NCBI GenBank assembly: GCA_026413755.1
Contig: JAOAKH010000010.1
Span: forward strand, 1-53,163
Direction of reading: 5' to 3'
DNA: 53,163 bases
DNA from: Acidilobaceae archaeon
Lineage (GTDB): Archaea > Thermoproteota > Thermoprotei_A > Sulfolobales > Acidilobaceae
The position numbers were made by a program, and so were the translations under genes. This document shows, piece after piece, positions 7,253 to 15,886 of this stretch. The notes beneath the pieces were generated by a model, which saw only the letters and a list, made by a program, of their open reading frames with translations, was not told the origin of the DNA and did not search any database. Each line of letters starts with the position of its first letter. The first letter of the stretch is position 1.

Positions 7253-7984
7253 TTGAGCGAGAGGAGTATAGCACTCATCAACTACACGGTGAAGGTAGTA
7301 GAGGGGGACAAGGAGCGGGTTATAGATACGACAAAGGAGTCCGTGGCCAAGGAGGCGGGCATATACGACCCTAACAGGATCTACGGCGAGATAGTCGTGG
7401 TGACGGGGAGGGGAGCTCTGCTGCCGGCGGTGGAGGAGGTGATACCCCAAATGGGAGAAGGGGAGAGAAGGGAGGTAGTGGCGCCGCCCGAGAAAGCATA
7501 TGGGCAGTACAGCGAGGAGCTGCTCATGAGGGTGCCCATAAAGCAGCTCCAGCGCTACGGCATAAGGCCTGTCGTGGGCGAGGAGGTAGAGGTAGGGGGC
7601 AGGAGAGGGAGAATAACGAAGGTCACAGAGAGGTTCGCCTTCATCGACTTCAACCATCCGCTTGCGGGTAAGACGCTGAAAATAGAGGTGGAGCTCGTGA
7701 AGAAGCCCCAGAACGCAAAGGAGAAGCTGGCACTCCTCGCTGCAAGGATGCTCAGGCTCTCCCCCTCTGTAATAGTCGCGGATTACGAGGAGAGCGAAGG
7801 GACGGCGAGGCTAACTCTCCCCGCGGGCGTCCTAGGGCTATCCGATCTGGAGGCTAGGCTCATGCAGATAGCTTCCGACGCATATGACGCGTTGAAGCCG
7901 AAGAGGCTGATCATGGCGATAGAGGTGATCTACCCAGAGGAGAGCAGGGGAGCAGCTACTTCTCCCAGTACTCCCTCGTCGTGA
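7253..7984 (+). CDS. FKBP-type peptidyl-prolyl isomerase, long archaeal form
   Basis: Catalyses cis-trans isomerisation of proline bonds and acts as a folding helper. The FKBP core has INYTVKVVEG, IYGEIVVVTGRGALLPAVEE and GERREVVAPPEKAYG; an inserted SlyD-like flap with VEVGGRRGRITKV is followed by FIDFNHPLAGKTL. A further domain of about 90 residues (from AKEKLALLAARML) makes it the long archaeal type. No ATG is available near the conserved start; TTG at 7253 fits best, with an AT-rich box near 7213-7221. Its 3' end overlaps the convergent lhr gene by 29 bp. Confidence 0.88.
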   Translation: MSERSIALINYTVKVVEGDKERVIDTTKESVAKEAGIYDPNRIYGEIVVVTGRGALLPAVEEVIPQMGEGERREVVAPPEKAYGQYSEELLMRVPIKQLQRYGIRPVVGEEVEVGGRRGRITKVTERFAFIDFNHPLAGKTLKIEVELVKKPQNAKEKLALLAARMLRLSPSVIVADYEESEGTARLTLPAGVLGLSDLEARLMQIASDAYDALKPKRLIMAIEVIYPEESRGAATSPSTPSS

Positions 7985-10718
7985 TGTACCTCTCCTCCAG
8001 CTCTAGCAGAGCCTCTATAAAGGCCCTCTCCCCTCCGCTCATGAGGGCGCTCATTGCCTTCTTCGCCCACTCCGGCCCCACGCCCCTCGTCATCAGCGCC
8101 ATGACTAAGTACTTGCTGTACATGTAGTAGCTAGCGTGAAGCTCAGCCGTCTCCTTTGCCTTGTGCCTCTTCAGGAGCTCCTCGTCCTCTTTCGTAAGGA
8201 CGGCCTTGCCCTCCCTGCTCTTTGCCCTTCTCCATATTGCCTCGGCTACCCTTGCGCCCTCTTCGCCTGCAAGGAGGGGGACTATGAATATAGAGCGGCA
8301 GTAGGGGCAGCGGTACTCCCCTATCTCCGAGACGGTTAGCTCCCTCTTCCTGCCGCAGTTGTAGCAGACCATGAGGACCCTCTTGTTCAGCAGGGCCCTC
8401 TTCTTGCTCTCCACCAACAGGTCAAGGGCTATCTGGCGCGCGTGCGCTACTACGTCCCTCCTCACATATGGGTTTTTCAGCACCTCCTCCGCGAGGGGCG
8501 AGGGGCCGCTAACTACCTCTACCCTCCTCAGCTCCTCGAAGAACCTATTCAATACATGGAGGTCCAGCTTCTCATGTAGAAGCTCCCTCATAGTCTCCTC
8601 CTCTACCACGCTCCCAGCATAGTTGTCGGCTAGGTTCTTCAGCGATATTGGTGCACGCGCGCCCGGCTCTATGGCTCCCATCCTTACCGCCACGTGGTAG
8701 AAGCGGTAACGGAAGGCCTTCGTGGACCTCACCGCTTCCAGCACTACGCCCGCCCTCTCCACGTCGCTGAGCTTCCTCGCTTTCTCCAACGCGCTCGCTA
8801 TCTCCTCTGCGGGGGCATCGAAGACTATCGCGTATGGCATGGAGATATGCCCCACTGCCCCGAGGTCGGTAAGAGAGCTGAGCAGAAGGGCTAGGGCGAG
8901 GTTACCGCGGGAGCCGAGGCAAACGTAAAGAATAGAGCCCACGCCCAGCCTCTCCACCACTACCTCTCTATGCGAGATCGCCCTCTTCCACATCTTCGCC
9001 GTCTCCCTTAATGCCTCGAGGGCTCTCTTGCTCACCCTCCCTATCTCCCCTCCTCCCCTCCCCCTCATGGCCTCCGACAGCATATCGCAAACTTCCTGCG
9101 CAACCTCAGAGCTAACGGGAATGAGCTCCCCTAGCCAGTAAGGTATCGGGCCCTCGACGCTTGCAGTCGGCTTTGCGAGCACCCTCTCGCCCTCCACGTC
9201 CACCTCCAGGGCCTCCCATACCTTGCCTGCCAGCACGAACAGGGGCCTCCTCCCTCGCGGAGTATTCATGAGCTCCCACTCCACGTAGACGTCGCTCAGC
9301 TCCCCTACCTTCCGCTCAGAAACTATGTCTATTACTGAGTATAGCCTCTCGTCAGGTATCATGGTCACAGAGTAGAGATAGCTGTGGGTCCTCTTCGTCT
9401 TCCTGAGGGAGCCGTCCTGCCGGAGCCTCAACGCCCCCACTTTATCCAGGTGTTCCGCTACTTTCTTCATCTCCTCTATGCTCAGGTCCCTGAAGGGGTG
9501 GGACGCCCTCACGATCTTGTATGCGTCCTCCAGCGTCGTGGCGCTCCCCTCTACCACCATCGCCGCCAGCTGGTGCGCTAGCACGTCGTAGGGCTTCCTG
9601 TGGCTCTCCACGTCCTCGAGCAGTCCCCTCTCTGCCCTTGCTGCTATCACAAGGGACTCGGCTATTTCGAAGACGTTGTCTATCGTCAGCACCGCCGCCC
9701 TACTCACTGCCCCTCTCCTGTGGCCTGCCCTCCCCACCCTCTGCACCAGCCTCACCACCTGCCTAGGGGAGAGGACCTGGATCACGAGGCCTATGCTCCC
9801 TATGTCTATTCCCAGCTCCATGCTGGAAGTGGCCACCAGAGCCCTCAGCTTGCCCTCCCTGAAGGCCTTCTCCGCCTCCTCCCTTACCCTCCTCTCCAGG
9901 CTCCCATGGTGGACGGAGGCGTTGAGCTCCCCGAGCCTTACCCCCACCTCTTCGGCCAGAGAGCGCGTGTTAGTGAATATGAGGGTTTGATCCCTCTCTA
10001 TTATCTCCTTCATCCTTTCCAGCAGGCCCTCCCACTCAACCGCCTCTATCCTGAGATCGTAGAGCTTTGCCTCCGGATCTAGAACAACCTTTGCCCTCTC
10101 GCGGGGAGAGAGGAACCTCTGCGCCTCCCCTATGCTCCAGGGCGAGAGGGTTGCAGAGAGGCCCACCCTCTGCACCCTCCTCCGGGACGCTTTCTCAAGC
10201 CTCTCGAGCGTCACCGCTAGCTCTGCCCCCCTCTCGCTCTCCAGCATCTCCTGCAGTTCGTCTACTATAACCCAGCCCACCTCGCTCCAGATCTCCCTGT
10301 GGTCCCTCAGCGTGAGCAGGAAGGTCAAGGACTCAGGCGTAGTTATCGCTATGTCGGGAGGGTCCTTAAGGAACTCCCGCCTCTCCTTCTGCCCCGTGTC
10401 GCCGTGCCTTACGGCGACCCTGAGGCCTACCGCCTCCGCTATCCTCTTTACCCTCAGCTCCAGGTCCCTGTTCAGAGCCCTGAGGGGCGTGACGTACACG
10501 ACGCGCACCCCTCCTCTGCTCCGCTCCTGTAACAGAAGGAAGACCACTGGCAGGAGGGCGGCCTCCGTTTTCCCGCTCCCCGTGGGCGCAACTATGAGGA
10601 CGTGATGACCCCCAAGAATGGCTTCTGCTGCCCTCTTCTGGGCCTCGTATAGCTCCTTTATTCCCAGAGCCGGTAGTACGGCCTTAAGCCACTCATGAAA
10701 CTTCTCTATAACTCCCAC
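7956..10718 (-). CDS. lhr: Lhr-type superfamily 2 helicase
   Basis: 920 residues. Helicase motifs run in order: Walker A APTGSGKTEAALLP (about residue 45), YVTPLRALNRD (Ia), TTPESLTFLL (Ib), VIVDELQEML (II), GLSATLSP (III), SSMELGIDIGS (V) and QRVGRAGHRRG (VI). The Lhr-specific winged-helix and central beta domains follow. Near residue 785 is a zinc-ribbon CYNCG ... CPYC. Archaeal Lhr proteins unwind RNA-DNA and forked DNA and are linked to repair. Motif II is DELQ, not the common DE(V/I)H. Start is GTG 10718. Confidence 0.92.
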   Translation of the reverse strand: MGVIEKFHEWLKAVLPALGIKELYEAQKRAAEAILGGHHVLIVAPTGSGKTEAALLPVVFLLLQERSRGGVRVVYVTPLRALNRDLELRVKRIAEAVGLRVAVRHGDTGQKERREFLKDPPDIAITTPESLTFLLTLRDHREIWSEVGWVIVDELQEMLESERGAELAVTLERLEKASRRRVQRVGLSATLSPWSIGEAQRFLSPRERAKVVLDPEAKLYDLRIEAVEWEGLLERMKEIIERDQTLIFTNTRSLAEEVGVRLGELNASVHHGSLERRVREEAEKAFREGKLRALVATSSMELGIDIGSIGLVIQVLSPRQVVRLVQRVGRAGHRRGAVSRAAVLTIDNVFEIAESLVIAARAERGLLEDVESHRKPYDVLAHQLAAMVVEGSATTLEDAYKIVRASHPFRDLSIEEMKKVAEHLDKVGALRLRQDGSLRKTKRTHSYLYSVTMIPDERLYSVIDIVSERKVGELSDVYVEWELMNTPRGRRPLFVLAGKVWEALEVDVEGERVLAKPTASVEGPIPYWLGELIPVSSEVAQEVCDMLSEAMRGRGGGEIGRVSKRALEALRETAKMWKRAISHREVVVERLGVGSILYVCLGSRGNLALALLLSSLTDLGAVGHISMPYAIVFDAPAEEIASALEKARKLSDVERAGVVLEAVRSTKAFRYRFYHVAVRMGAIEPGARAPISLKNLADNYAGSVVEEETMRELLHEKLDLHVLNRFFEELRRVEVVSGPSPLAEEVLKNPYVRRDVVAHARQIALDLLVESKKRALLNKRVLMVCYNCGRKRELTVSEIGEYRCPYCRSIFIVPLLAGEEGARVAEAIWRRAKSREGKAVLTKEDEELLKRHKAKETAELHASYYMYSKYLVMALMTRGVGPEWAKKAMSALMSGGERAFIEALLELEERYITTREYWEK

Positions 10719-10735
10719 GAGGGGCTCCCAAACGC

Positions 10736-10771
10736 TTAGGGGCTTCGCCCCTAATTTGCTTGTCCAAGCAA
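10736..10771. repeat. Two tandem short hairpins between divergent lhr and membrane-protein genes
   Basis: TTAGGGGC (10736-10743) and GCCCCTAA (10747-10754) form a perfect 8-bp stem with a TTC loop. Immediately after it TTGCTTG (10756-10762) and CAAGCAA (10765-10771) form a second stem of 6-7 bp. The TTG start proposed for the plus-strand gene lies inside the second hairpin. The pair could act in mRNA or mark an operator between divergent promoters. Confidence 0.6.
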
Positions 10772-12039
10772 GTACCCGAAGGGCAGGGTTGGGCTGCTGG
10801 CGCCTCTGGACAGGCCTAGCGGTAGGGCTAGGGATATACGGCCTTGAGCTCCTCGCCTCTTACTACATCTCCTCCTCCCCTGCCCTTCCCTCCTTCTTAG
10901 TCCCCCTCGCGCCCTTCGAGTCCCTCTTTCTCGCTGCCCTTGCTCTCTTCTTCTCAACGCTCCTCTCCCTCTTCACCAGGAGCGCCCTGATCTCCCTCTC
11001 CTCGGTAGCCAGCGTCCCCGCCTTCCTCCACATAGTAGGGGAGAAGGCAGTGCTGGAGGCTGCCTTCCTGCCTGCTGGGGCAGCCGCAGGGGCCCTTGCC
11101 CTCGCAGCGCTCTTCTTCCGCAGGATAGGGGAACCTATAGTGGACCTCTTCTCCGACCCGAGGGGCTGGTCCCCCACGGCCCTTGCTTCCGCCGCCGTCT
11201 CGCTCTATGCGATCGACTCTTTCCTTGGAGCTCCCTGCGAGCTAGGCGCGATCTTCTACGCCTCTTCCCTTCTCAGCGCACTCCTCAGCTCCATCATGGC
11301 AAGGGGGGTCGCGGAGGCCTTAGTGCTGGGAGCCGTTTCGGGCTTAGGGCCGCTGGGGCTAACGCTGGTCCTCCTCTACTCCTCCTTCAGGCCCCTCCCG
11401 ACGAGGAAGTGCGCCGGGGTGGACGTGGGGGAGCTGGTAGGCTACAGGAGCCATGCCTGCGTTAACAGGAGCATGTTTAGCACAAAAGACGATGCCTGGA
11501 GGCAGGAGGTTATGGCGTGCTCGCAGCGCGGGAGGGCCCTCCTGGAGCTTCAGGAGCCCTGGATCCTTTGGGTATACGGCAAGTCCTCGCGGAGCGTGGC
11601 AGAGGCCATAGCCAGGAGGCTGGGGGGCTTCAAGATAGTCTCCGAGAGGGACTCCTCGCTCAAGCCAAGGGCCCTCCGCCTTGCAGAACTACAAGCGGAG
11701 GCCTCCTCCGTCGATGGGGACGTGTGGCTGGACCTCCCAGGGGACTTGCAGCCAGAGGAGATCCAGGCCCTAGCCTTCGACGTTGCAAGAAGAGCTAGAA
11801 GGGTCATAGTAACCGTTCCGGAAGTGCCCTGGAAGGAGGGCCTCATGCCCAGGGGGCCTGCGAGGGGCGTGGGGGTCATACTGGCGGGGCTGGAGGACCC
11901 AGCGCAGGCAGAGAGGGCGGCACAGGTTCTCCTGCCCGGCAGCGAGGGGGCGAGGGAGAAAATGGTCGAGGGCTCCCTGCTCTTCGGCTTTCCTGGCTGC
12001 GGCAGCACGCTACTAGCGTTCAAAGAGGATAACCTGTAG
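10756..12039 (+). CDS. Polytopic membrane protein with C-terminal cytoplasmic domain, unknown
   Basis: 427 residues that I do not recognise. The first 210 residues contain about six or seven hydrophobic segments (for example LWTGLAVGLGIYGLELLA, SLFLAALALFFSTLL, LPAGAAAGALALAALFF, LVLGAVSGLGPLGLTLVLL). The rest is soluble, begins with CAGVDVGELVGYRSHAC and contains WILWVYGKSSRSVAEAIARR, VWLDLPGDLQPEEIQALAF and VIVTVPEVPW. That layout recalls a P-loop ATPase (strand-GKS-helix, later hydrophobic strand ending D), but the first glycines of Walker A are missing. TTG 10756 or TTG 10789 could be the start. It overlaps the convergent glycerate kinase gene by 27 bp. Confidence 0.6.
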   Translation: MLVQASTRRAGLGCWRLWTGLAVGLGIYGLELLASYYISSSPALPSFLVPLAPFESLFLAALALFFSTLLSLFTRSALISLSSVASVPAFLHIVGEKAVLEAAFLPAGAAAGALALAALFFRRIGEPIVDLFSDPRGWSPTALASAAVSLYAIDSFLGAPCELGAIFYASSLLSALLSSIMARGVAEALVLGAVSGLGPLGLTLVLLYSSFRPLPTRKCAGVDVGELVGYRSHACVNRSMFSTKDDAWRQEVMACSQRGRALLELQEPWILWVYGKSSRSVAEAIARRLGGFKIVSERDSSLKPRALRLAELQAEASSVDGDVWLDLPGDLQPEEIQALAFDVARRARRVIVTVPEVPWKEGLMPRGPARGVGVILAGLEDPAQAERAAQVLLPGSEGAREKMVEGSLLFGFPGCGSTLLAFKEDNL

Positions 12040-13284
12040 GCTGTTCAGGTTAGAGCCCGTGGGGCCCGTCCTCACTAGTCCCCCTACTCTCTCGAAAAAG
12101 GAATACGAGTCGTTATCTTCTAGGTGCCTCTGAGGGTCTAAACCCATCGCTATGGCCCTCTCCACGCTCTCCCCCGAAGCTATCGCGCCGGCTGCATCTG
12201 TGAACCCATCTATGCCGTCGGTGTCCATGGACAGCATAAAGGCGTTCTTCAGGCTGCCCCACCTCCTCATCGCTATAGCCCAGGAGAGCGCCAGCTCCAT
12301 ATTCCTCCCTCCCTTCCCCTTGCCCCTCACTCTCACAGTCGTCTCCCCTCCTGCTAGTATGGCGCCCGGGGAGGCCACGGGCACCCCTCTGTTCATGGCC
12401 TCAAGCGTTACGGAAGCCAGAGCCCTCCCGACCTCCCTCGCCTCGCCCTCTAGCCTGGAGGTCAGGATTATGGCGTTGAAGCCCCTCCCCCTGAGCCTCC
12501 CCTCAAGTCCCCTGAGCACATCCATGTTACTGGCCACAAGCTCGTTAGATGTCCTTGAGAGCTCAGGCGAGCCCGGCTTGGGGGTCTCCTCCCTCAGGCC
12601 GGCTGCTCCCTCCCTTATGAATCTGACTACCGCCTCCGGCAGCAGCCTTGTCAGCCCATAGCGCTCTAGTACAGCCTCCGCGTCCTTGAAGGTAGTGGGG
12701 TCCCCTACGGTGGGCCCGGAACCTATGGTGTCCATGTTGTCCCCCGGCACGTCGCTGGCATAAAGGCCGGCGACGGGCGCAGGATATGCTAGGGCAGCCA
12801 GCCTGCCGCCCTTTGTGGCAGAGAGGTGCTTCCTCACGGCGTTTATTTCTTGTATCGTGGCACCCGAGGCTAAGAGGTGCCTCGTGGTCTCTCGCAAGTC
12901 CTCTATGGTCAAGGGCTCGAGGGGCTTCTCCACGAGAGCAGAAGCGCCGCCGGAAACGAGCACCACCAAGCTGCTGCCCCTAGCGCCCCTTGCCCACTCT
13001 ACGACGGCCTCCCCTGCCCTAAGGCTGGACTCGTCGGGGAGGGGGTGAGAGGACTCTATTAGCTCCAGGCCGCCCACCCTCTGCCCAGCTCCCTTGCCAG
13101 TTACAACGACTCCCCCCTCGGCCTCAAAGGACTCCAGGAGGCCTCGTGCCATCTGCACTGAGCCCTTTCCCATGGCTATGACTATTCCTCTCCCCCTAGG
13201 GGCTCTGGAGCTCACTCTTGCATCTAGCCGGGAGAGCTCGACTATTTCTGCCACTAGCCCTTCTAGCACGTCCGCCAGCTCCAA
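12013..13284 (-). CDS. gck: Glycerate 2-kinase (MOFRL/DUF4147 family)
   Basis: 423 residues, start TTG 13284. GIVIAMGKGSVQMARG at about 33-48, SSHPLPDE, LVVLVSGGASALVEKP, INAVRKHLSATKGGRLA, SDVPGDNMDTIGSGPTVGDP and the C-terminal MOFRL region with GGRNMELALSW and DTDGIDGFTDAAG identify a GckA-type kinase. It phosphorylates D-glycerate to 2-phosphoglycerate, linking the branched Entner-Doudoroff route or serine degradation to lower glycolysis. The 3' end overlaps the convergent membrane-protein gene by 27 bp. It is divergent from nadM. Confidence 0.93.
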   Translation of the reverse strand: MELADVLEGLVAEIVELSRLDARVSSRAPRGRGIVIAMGKGSVQMARGLLESFEAEGGVVVTGKGAGQRVGGLELIESSHPLPDESSLRAGEAVVEWARGARGSSLVVLVSGGASALVEKPLEPLTIEDLRETTRHLLASGATIQEINAVRKHLSATKGGRLAALAYPAPVAGLYASDVPGDNMDTIGSGPTVGDPTTFKDAEAVLERYGLTRLLPEAVVRFIREGAAGLREETPKPGSPELSRTSNELVASNMDVLRGLEGRLRGRGFNAIILTSRLEGEAREVGRALASVTLEAMNRGVPVASPGAILAGGETTVRVRGKGKGGRNMELALSWAIAMRRWGSLKNAFMLSMDTDGIDGFTDAAGAIASGESVERAIAMGLDPQRHLEDNDSYSFFERVGGLVRTGPTGSNLNSLQVILFER

Positions 13285-13314
13285 GGCCCTCTCCGCGGAG
13301 CTCTACGCTGCTAA

Positions 13315-13326
13315 CTATATTATAAC
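13315..13326. promoter_or_regulatory. Divergent AT-rich promoter for glycerate kinase and nadM
   Basis: CTATATTATAAC lies 17-28 bp before the nadM ATG (13343) and about 35 bp before the glycerate kinase TTG (13284) on the other strand. The spacing fits a near-leaderless nadM transcript and a short leader for glycerate kinase. Confidence 0.6.
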
Positions 13327-13342
13327 AGAACTATCTTTTCCC

Positions 13343-13882
13343 ATGCTGGGGGAACAGTTGAGGTACGAGAGGCTAGTGGTGCCCGGCAGGTTCCAGCCCC
13401 CGCACATGGGGCACCTTCACTCCATAAAGTTTGCCCTGGAGCACGCGCGAGAGGTCATAGTCGTCATAGGCTCAGCGCAGGAGTCCTTCACGCTCCGTAA
13501 CCCTCTCACTGCGGGCGAGAGGATGCTGCTCCTCAAGAAGCTGATCCTAGGGGAGATGAGGGAGAGCCTCGAGAGGCTATATTTGGTGCCGGTAATGGAC
13601 ATACAGATGCACAAAGTCTGGGTTCAGTACCTCAAGATGCTCCTCCCTCCTTTCGACGGCGTGGTCTCCGGCAATGAGCTGGTTCTCATGCTCTTCGAGG
13701 ACATGGGGCTAGCTGCCATCAGGCCCCCGATGTACGAGCCGCATAAGTGCAACGGCACCGTCATAAGGAACCTGATAGCAGAGGGCAGAGAGTGGCAGGA
13801 CTGCGTGCCGGCATCTATAAGGGGAGAGCTGGAGAGGATGGGGTTCGCGGAGAGGGTTAGAAGGCTAGTGAGGGCGAGATGA
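13343..13882 (+). CDS. nadM: Nicotinamide-nucleotide adenylyltransferase, archaeal type
   Basis: 179 residues. The nucleotidyltransferase motif [10 protein letters not shown] occurs near the N-terminus, followed by [17 protein letters not shown] and, near the C-terminus, [12 protein letters not shown], the archaeal equivalent of ISGTxxR. The enzyme joins NMN and ATP to give NAD. Starting at ATG 13343 gives a normal length. The stop overlaps the rtcA start as ATGA, so the two are co-transcribed. With nadK at 5885 it supplies NAD and NADP. Confidence 0.94.
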   Translation: MLGEQLRYERLVVPGRFQPPHMGHLHSIKFALEHAREVIVVIGSAQESFTLRNPLTAGERMLLLKKLILGEMRESLERLYLVPVMDIQMHKVWVQYLKMLLPPFDGVVSGNELVLMLFEDMGLAAIRPPMYEPHKCNGTVIRNLIAEGREWQDCVPASIRGELERMGFAERVRRLVRAR

Positions 13883-14931
13883 TGATAGAAGTAGACGGCT
13901 CCATGGGAGAGGGCGGCGGTCAGGTGCTTAGGACGACCATAGCGGTCTCTGCTATAACTGGGAAGCCCGTGAGGGTAAAGAACATAAGGGCAAAGAGGGA
14001 CAACCCGGGGCTCAGGCCCCAGCACCTCATTGCAGTCAAGGCCATAGCGGCCCTCAGCGGCGGGAAGCTAGTGGGGGCAGAAATAGGGAGCACAACGCTA
14101 GAGTTCTACCCTGGGAGGATAAAGGGGGGTAGCTACTTCTTTGACGTAGGCACCGCGGGCAGCGTCTCGCTGGTCCTACAGGCCCTCCTCCCTGTCATGG
14201 CCTTTGCAGAGTCGCCCGTGGAGGTGAAGATAGTCGGAGGGACTGACGTGCCCAAGGCGCCCACCGTTGACTACATGAGAGAGGTCCTGTCGCGCCTCAC
14301 CTCATCTATGGGCTTCAGCTTCCAGATCTTCCTAGAGAGGAGGGGCCATTACCCGAGAGGGGGAGGTGCAGTGAGGGTTAGGGTGGACTCCCCGCCGAGG
14401 GCCTTCAAGGCGAGGGACTTCGTTGAGAGGGGGAACTTGCTTAGGGTGGCCGTGAGGAGCCACGCAGTGAGGCTACCAAGACATGTGGCGGAGAGGCAGG
14501 CGCAGACAGCAAAGGACCTGCTGAGGAGGGAGTTGGGGGCGGAGCCGGAGGTGCAGCTGGAGCATTCAGAGGACGCACTGGGCCCCGGGAGCGGCGTCCT
14601 AGCCTGGGCCGTGTTTGAGAGCACGACCATTGGCGCAGACAGCCTAGGCGCTCCCGGCAAGAGGGCCGAAAGGGTGGGGGAGGAGGCGGCAAGGGTCCTC
14701 CTAGAGGACCTCTCTACGGGAGCATGTCTCGACAGGCACGCCTCAGACATGGTACCGCTCTACGCAGCCCTCTCGAGGGGCACCTCCGTCATCACGGGCG
14801 CTGCCCTCACGAGTCATGCCGAGACTACGCTGGAGCTCCTGAACCTACTGCTAGAGGGCTACTCGTACGAGCTCGAGGGTTCCTCTGGCAGGCCCTTCAG
14901 GGCTATCATAAAGGGCGCCGGAGTAGGTTAG
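13879..14931 (+). CDS. rtcA: RNA 3'-terminal phosphate cyclase
   Basis: 350 residues with the RtcA signatures: [50 protein letters not shown] and, near residue 289, [14 protein letters not shown], whose histidine is adenylylated in the family. The enzyme converts RNA 3'-phosphates to 2',3'-cyclic phosphates with ATP. An insert domain lies around residues 180-270. It overlaps nadM by 4 bp at its start and the convergent GTPase gene by 26 bp at its end. Confidence 0.95.
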   Translation: MMIEVDGSMGEGGGQVLRTTIAVSAITGKPVRVKNIRAKRDNPGLRPQHLIAVKAIAALSGGKLVGAEIGSTTLEFYPGRIKGGSYFFDVGTAGSVSLVLQALLPVMAFAESPVEVKIVGGTDVPKAPTVDYMREVLSRLTSSMGFSFQIFLERRGHYPRGGGAVRVRVDSPPRAFKARDFVERGNLLRVAVRSHAVRLPRHVAERQAQTAKDLLRRELGAEPEVQLEHSEDALGPGSGVLAWAVFESTTIGADSLGAPGKRAERVGEEAARVLLEDLSTGACLDRHASDMVPLYAALSRGTSVITGAALTSHAETTLELLNLLLEGYSYELEGSSGRPFRAIIKGAGVG

Positions 14932-15886
14932 AAACTATCTCTGCAGCCACTCGCGAAGCCTCCTCCTCTTTGATGGCAGCAAGGGTGTAAACCTTAAGCG
15001 CTAGTCCCCTCTTCACTGCCTCTTCAGCCCTCCTATATGCCTCCTCGAGTTGCTCCGCCGAAGCTATGTCCGCTTTGTTCACGCCTACGTATAGCTGCTT
15101 ACCCCTCAGGAGGCCAGCTACGCCCTCTAGCACCTTCAGCTGCCTCTCCACGCTCATGTAGGAGGAAGTGGGGTCTATGAGGAAAAGGACCGCGCCGTTT
15201 AGCTCCTTCAGCGCCGCTACGGCCCTCCTCTCGATGACGTTCATATCCTCCACTGGCCTGTCGAGAAGACCCGGCGTGTCTATCACTTGGACCTTTACTC
15301 CCTCATGATCCATGTGCCCCACAACTATCTGCTTCGTGGTGAAGGGGTAGTCCGCCACCTCTGGCCTGCCGCTGGAGACGCTCCTCACGAAGGTAGACTT
15401 GCCCACATTTGGGGGACCCGCAAGTATGAGGGTAGGCGCGTTTGGATCCACTGAGGGGAGTCTTTGTAGGAAGATCACGAGGTTCTTGAGCACCACCAGC
15501 CCCTTCCTGCACCTCTTGAAGAGCGAGACTATCCTTCCCCTCCCCTCCACGTAAGCCCTCCTCGCCTCCTCCCTCTCCAAAATAGTCAGGAGGCGCCTGT
15601 ACTTCCTCCAGAGCCTTCTTGCCAGCGCTCTAGCTTTCGCGACGCAGCTGAGCCCCCTCTCGACCTCCTCCCTGCTGAACTCTATCTCAATGAGCCTCCA
15701 GTAAAAGGGGCGTAACCCCCTTAGCAGTCTCCTCAGCTCAACTGCCCCCTCGGTGCTGGAGATGAGCACGTCATGAACCATCTGCAGCCCAGAGAGCCTG
15801 TCCTTTACCCCCTTCTCGTACCTCTTCTTTATCTTTTCTAGCATCTCTTCATAAGTAGCAATGTATATTTCCTTAGCGTCTTTCAC
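14906..15886 (-). CDS. NOG1-family GTPase
   Basis: 326 residues. An N-terminal helical region (about 1-140, many Arg/Lys/Glu, typical of Nog1) precedes a GTPase domain: P-loop GPPNVGKST at 157-165, [13 protein letters not shown] (switch I region), DTPGLLDRP (G3) and NKAD (G4). Nog1 and related Obg-class GTPases act in 60S/50S assembly. Archaeal members are shorter than yeast Nog1, as here. The start lies 14 bp inside the antiporter gene, so it is likely co-transcribed with it. Its 3' end overlaps rtcA. Confidence 0.9.
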   Translation of the reverse strand: MKDAKEIYIATYEEMLEKIKKRYEKGVKDRLSGLQMVHDVLISSTEGAVELRRLLRGLRPFYWRLIEIEFSREEVERGLSCVAKARALARRLWRKYRRLLTILEREEARRAYVEGRGRIVSLFKRCRKGLVVLKNLVIFLQRLPSVDPNAPTLILAGPPNVGKSTFVRSVSSGRPEVADYPFTTKQIVVGHMDHEGVKVQVIDTPGLLDRPVEDMNVIERRAVAALKELNGAVLFLIDPTSSYMSVERQLKVLEGVAGLLRGKQLYVGVNKADIASAEQLEEAYRRAEEAVKRGLALKVYTLAAIKEEEASRVAAEIVSNLLRRPL

